Source of the DNA: CALNXN01 sp942490645
GTDB lineage: Bacteria; Pseudomonadota; Alphaproteobacteria; Rhodobacterales; Rhodobacteraceae
Assembly: GCA_942490645.1 (NCBI GenBank)
Contig: CALNXN010000005.1
Coordinates: 186,001-250,000 of the forward strand
Reading direction: 5' to 3'
Length of the DNA stretch: 64,000 nt
Below are positions 62,560-64,000 of the stretch, in pieces. Positions within the stretch are counted from its first letter, which is position 1. Each line of letters starts with the position of its first letter. Under the pieces are notes generated by a model. The model made no database searches and was not told where the DNA came from. It saw only the letters and a list, made by a program, of their open reading frames with translations. The position numbers were made by a program, and so were the translations under genes.

Positions 62560-63244
62560 CGCGGGTTCCAATCATGGCTTCGGCGATGGCGACACCTTCC
62601 GGGTGGCCGACGTCGCACCATTGGCCACCGTAACCAAGCCCATAAAGCGTTCCCTTTTGCTCCATCATGCTCCAGATCGCATTTAGCGAGAACACTTGGT
62701 CAGAAACAGTCTCTAACAAGTCCGTTTTAATGATTTGTGCGCCACCATACACATATCCACGACCACGGGTCAGCTTGCCGTCTTCGTCCATGCTGAAGTC
62801 GCCGTCAGCTTCATACGCCAGTGCAGCTTCAATAGGAACGCACATCAAAAGAGCATCCATCACATCCGGATTCCACGCGTTCTTCAGGGCAGCCAGCGGA
62901 TTGGGTCCGCTCCAAATAGCATCACTGTTGAGCGAAAAAACCGGTGATTGCCCAAGCTTTTCCAGCGCATTTCGCAGCCCCCCACCGGTGTCCAGGATAT
63001 CAGGCGTTTCGATCACTGTTGTCACGCCAAGCGGGTTCAAATGCTGCTCCAGCAACTCCGCCTTGTAATGCAGGTTTGCAACGATCCGACGCGGCGAAAT
63101 GGCTTGGGTCAGGTCCAGTGCATGATCAATCAACGCGCGGCCCGCGACAGGGATCAACGGCTTGGGTCTGTCCTTCGTCAAATGCTTCATCCGCGTGCCA
63201 TATCCGGCCGCAAACAGCATCACGGCATCTGGAGTGTGTGGCAT
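62552..63244 (-). CDS. murU: MurU-type nucleotidyltransferase (N-acetylmuramate-1-phosphate uridylyltransferase)
   Basis: 230 aa from the ATG at 63244. Rossmann-like nucleotidyltransferase with 'MLFAAGYGTRMKHLTKDRPKPLIPVAGRALIDH' (pieces: AAGYGTRM and RPKPLIPV), 'LDTGGGLRNAL', 'FSLNSDAIW' and 'WCDVGHPEG'. MurU makes UDP-MurNAc from MurNAc-1-phosphate in the peptidoglycan recycling route that bypasses MurA. The alternative, mannose-1-phosphate guanylyltransferase, is less likely next to an AmgK-like kinase, whose gene overlaps by 25 bp. Confidence 0.85.
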   Translation of the reverse strand: MPHTPDAVMLFAAGYGTRMKHLTKDRPKPLIPVAGRALIDHALDLTQAISPRRIVANLHYKAELLEQHLNPLGVTTVIETPDILDTGGGLRNALEKLGQSPVFSLNSDAIWSGPNPLAALKNAWNPDVMDALLMCVPIEAALAYEADGDFSMDEDGKLTRGRGYVYGGAQIIKTDLLETVSDQVFSLNAIWSMMEQKGTLYGLGYGGQWCDVGHPEGVAIAEAMIGTRDV

Positions 63245-64000
63245 TGCGTTTTCAGTGTATTGAGGATTTCGGGTGTTGGTGCGGGCAGTTGATCTTTGAC
63301 CACGGCGGCAACCTGCGACAAAGCAGGATGATCCAGATTGGTTTGAATATGCCCCCAAACGCGTGGAATCAAATCTATGTAATGCGCTTTGCCATCACGC
63401 AAACACAGCCTCGCAAAGACGCCCAGAATGCGCAGATTGCGCTGAGCACCCAAAACCGCAAAGGCACTTGGAAATGTGCTGTCTGCGTGCGCCGAACCGG
63501 CCATGAAACGCTCAATCATGACACCAACCACGTCGGGGGATACGTCGCGCCGGGCGTCTTGCAGGATCGAGACCAGATCATACGCAGGATGACCCAGCAT
63601 CGCGTCCTGAAAATCCAACAATCCAACGCGTGCCAAGCCAGTGCGTTCCGGTAACCAAATCAGGTTCTCGGCATGATAATCGCGCTGGATCAGCACTTGG
63701 TCCGCGTCGTCCAAAGGGGCGAGTGCGGCGTGCATCGCCTGAGCGAATTCGGACTTGGCCACAGTGTCTACCGAGCCCTTGACGCCCTTTTGATACCAGT
63801 CGAACGCCAGTGCCGCCAACGGTGCAGAGACATCAGCCGAATAGTGGTCCAGCTGTGGGGTCGGGTGCCGGTGCAGCTCCAACAAGACGTCAGTTGCGGC
63901 CTCGTATATGGAGGTTTCAAGGCTTGGATCGCGTTCAAGGATGCGGGCGTAGATCGTATCGCCCAGATCCTCGATCAGCAAAAACCCCTTGTTAGGGTCT
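63220..64000 (-). CDS. amgK: AmgK-like sugar kinase (APH family), 5'-truncated by the window
   Basis: The frame is open to the window edge and reads DPNKGFLLIEDLGDTIYARIL at its visible start (shown as DPNKGFLLIEDLG), so the N-terminus is missing. The visible 260 residues carry the catalytic 'LIQRDYHAENLIWLP' (HxDxHxxN-like, with R for the first H) and the metal-binding 'GLLDFQDAMLGHPAYDLVSILQDARRD' (cores LLDFQDA and YDLVSIL). AmgK phosphorylates MurNAc and GlcNAc at C1 in cell-wall recycling. The pairing with murU is the main support; other APH-family kinases cannot be excluded by motif alone. Confidence 0.83.
   Translation of the reverse strand, partial: DPNKGFLLIEDLGDTIYARILERDPSLETSIYEAATDVLLELHRHPTPQLDHYSADVSAPLAALAFDWYQKGVKGSVDTVAKSEFAQAMHAALAPLDDADQVLIQRDYHAENLIWLPERTGLARVGLLDFQDAMLGHPAYDLVSILQDARRDVSPDVVGVMIERFMAGSAHADSTFPSAFAVLGAQRNLRILGVFARLCLRDGKAHYIDLIPRVWGHIQTNLDHPALSQVAAVVKDQLPAPTPEILNTLKTQCHTLQMP

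Noticed and set aside
1..64000. Insertion sequences, prophage, CRISPR arrays, rRNA operons
   Set aside because: No transposase, integrase, phage structural gene, repeat-spacer array or rRNA sequence was seen; gene order is tight and core-like throughout.

Overview
The window is a gene-dense chromosomal segment of an alphaproteobacterium, most likely a marine Rhodobacteraceae (Roseobacter-group) member. This rests on gene content and order: parB-parA-rsmG-mnmG-mnmE-rho beside maf-aroE-coaE-dnaQ-secB, a NavSp/NavAb-type sodium channel, a fused indolepyruvate:ferredoxin oxidoreductase, AddAB recombination, an AmgK/MurU recycling pair, and small proteins of a type I associate with Rhodobacteraceae. 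I see no rRNA or tRNA genes, insertion sequences, prophage or CRISPR array.

Left part (1-29992). The end of a methyltransferase and ferrochelatase hemH are followed by a cell-envelope group (two YkuD L,D-transpeptidases around a CAP lipoprotein). Next is a leftward run with two ABC exporter half-transporters, an RlmD/TrmA-type RNA methyltransferase and a voltage-gated sodium channel. Then come cca, a CoA pyrophosphatase and hslO (one overlapping operon), a receiver-PP2C phosphatase divergent from an Hpt protein, ilvA, argG, a secreted MsrA, a ribokinase-like gene coupled to maeB, mutS, the heat-shock pair hrcA-grpE, and rph-rdgB-hemW.

Origin-proximal part (29989-40102). parB, parA, rsmG, mnmG, mnmE and rho all run leftwards; maf, aroE, coaE and dnaQ all run rightwards as an overlapping operon. 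Between rho and maf lies a 610-bp AT-rich non-coding gap. It has a perfect DnaA box on the maf start codon, three near-consensus boxes, a TTAA-N7-TTAA CtrA-type site and tandem 8-mers. I propose it as the replication origin. Two perfect 16-bp parS sites lie inside the 5' ends of rsmG and mnmG, a few kb away.

Right part (40104-64000). secB, fxsA, a timA-mltA-smr chain with unusual TTG starts, an MFS transporter, and hslV-[ten-helix membrane protein]-hslU behind a heat-shock-like promoter. Then a compact aromatic cassette: an Lrp/AsnC regulator, fused indolepyruvate oxidoreductase, a PaaE-like reductase, a single PaaA-type di-iron protein, and complete PaaZ. No paaB, paaC or paaD is present here. 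The window ends with trxA, addA, addB, murU and a truncated amgK, all leftwards.

The most promising observations are the minimal Lrp-Ior-PaaE-PaaA-PaaZ cassette, the candidate oriC with its parS pair, the membrane protein embedded in the hslVU operon, and a hairpin that buries the ribosome binding site of the Hpt gene.
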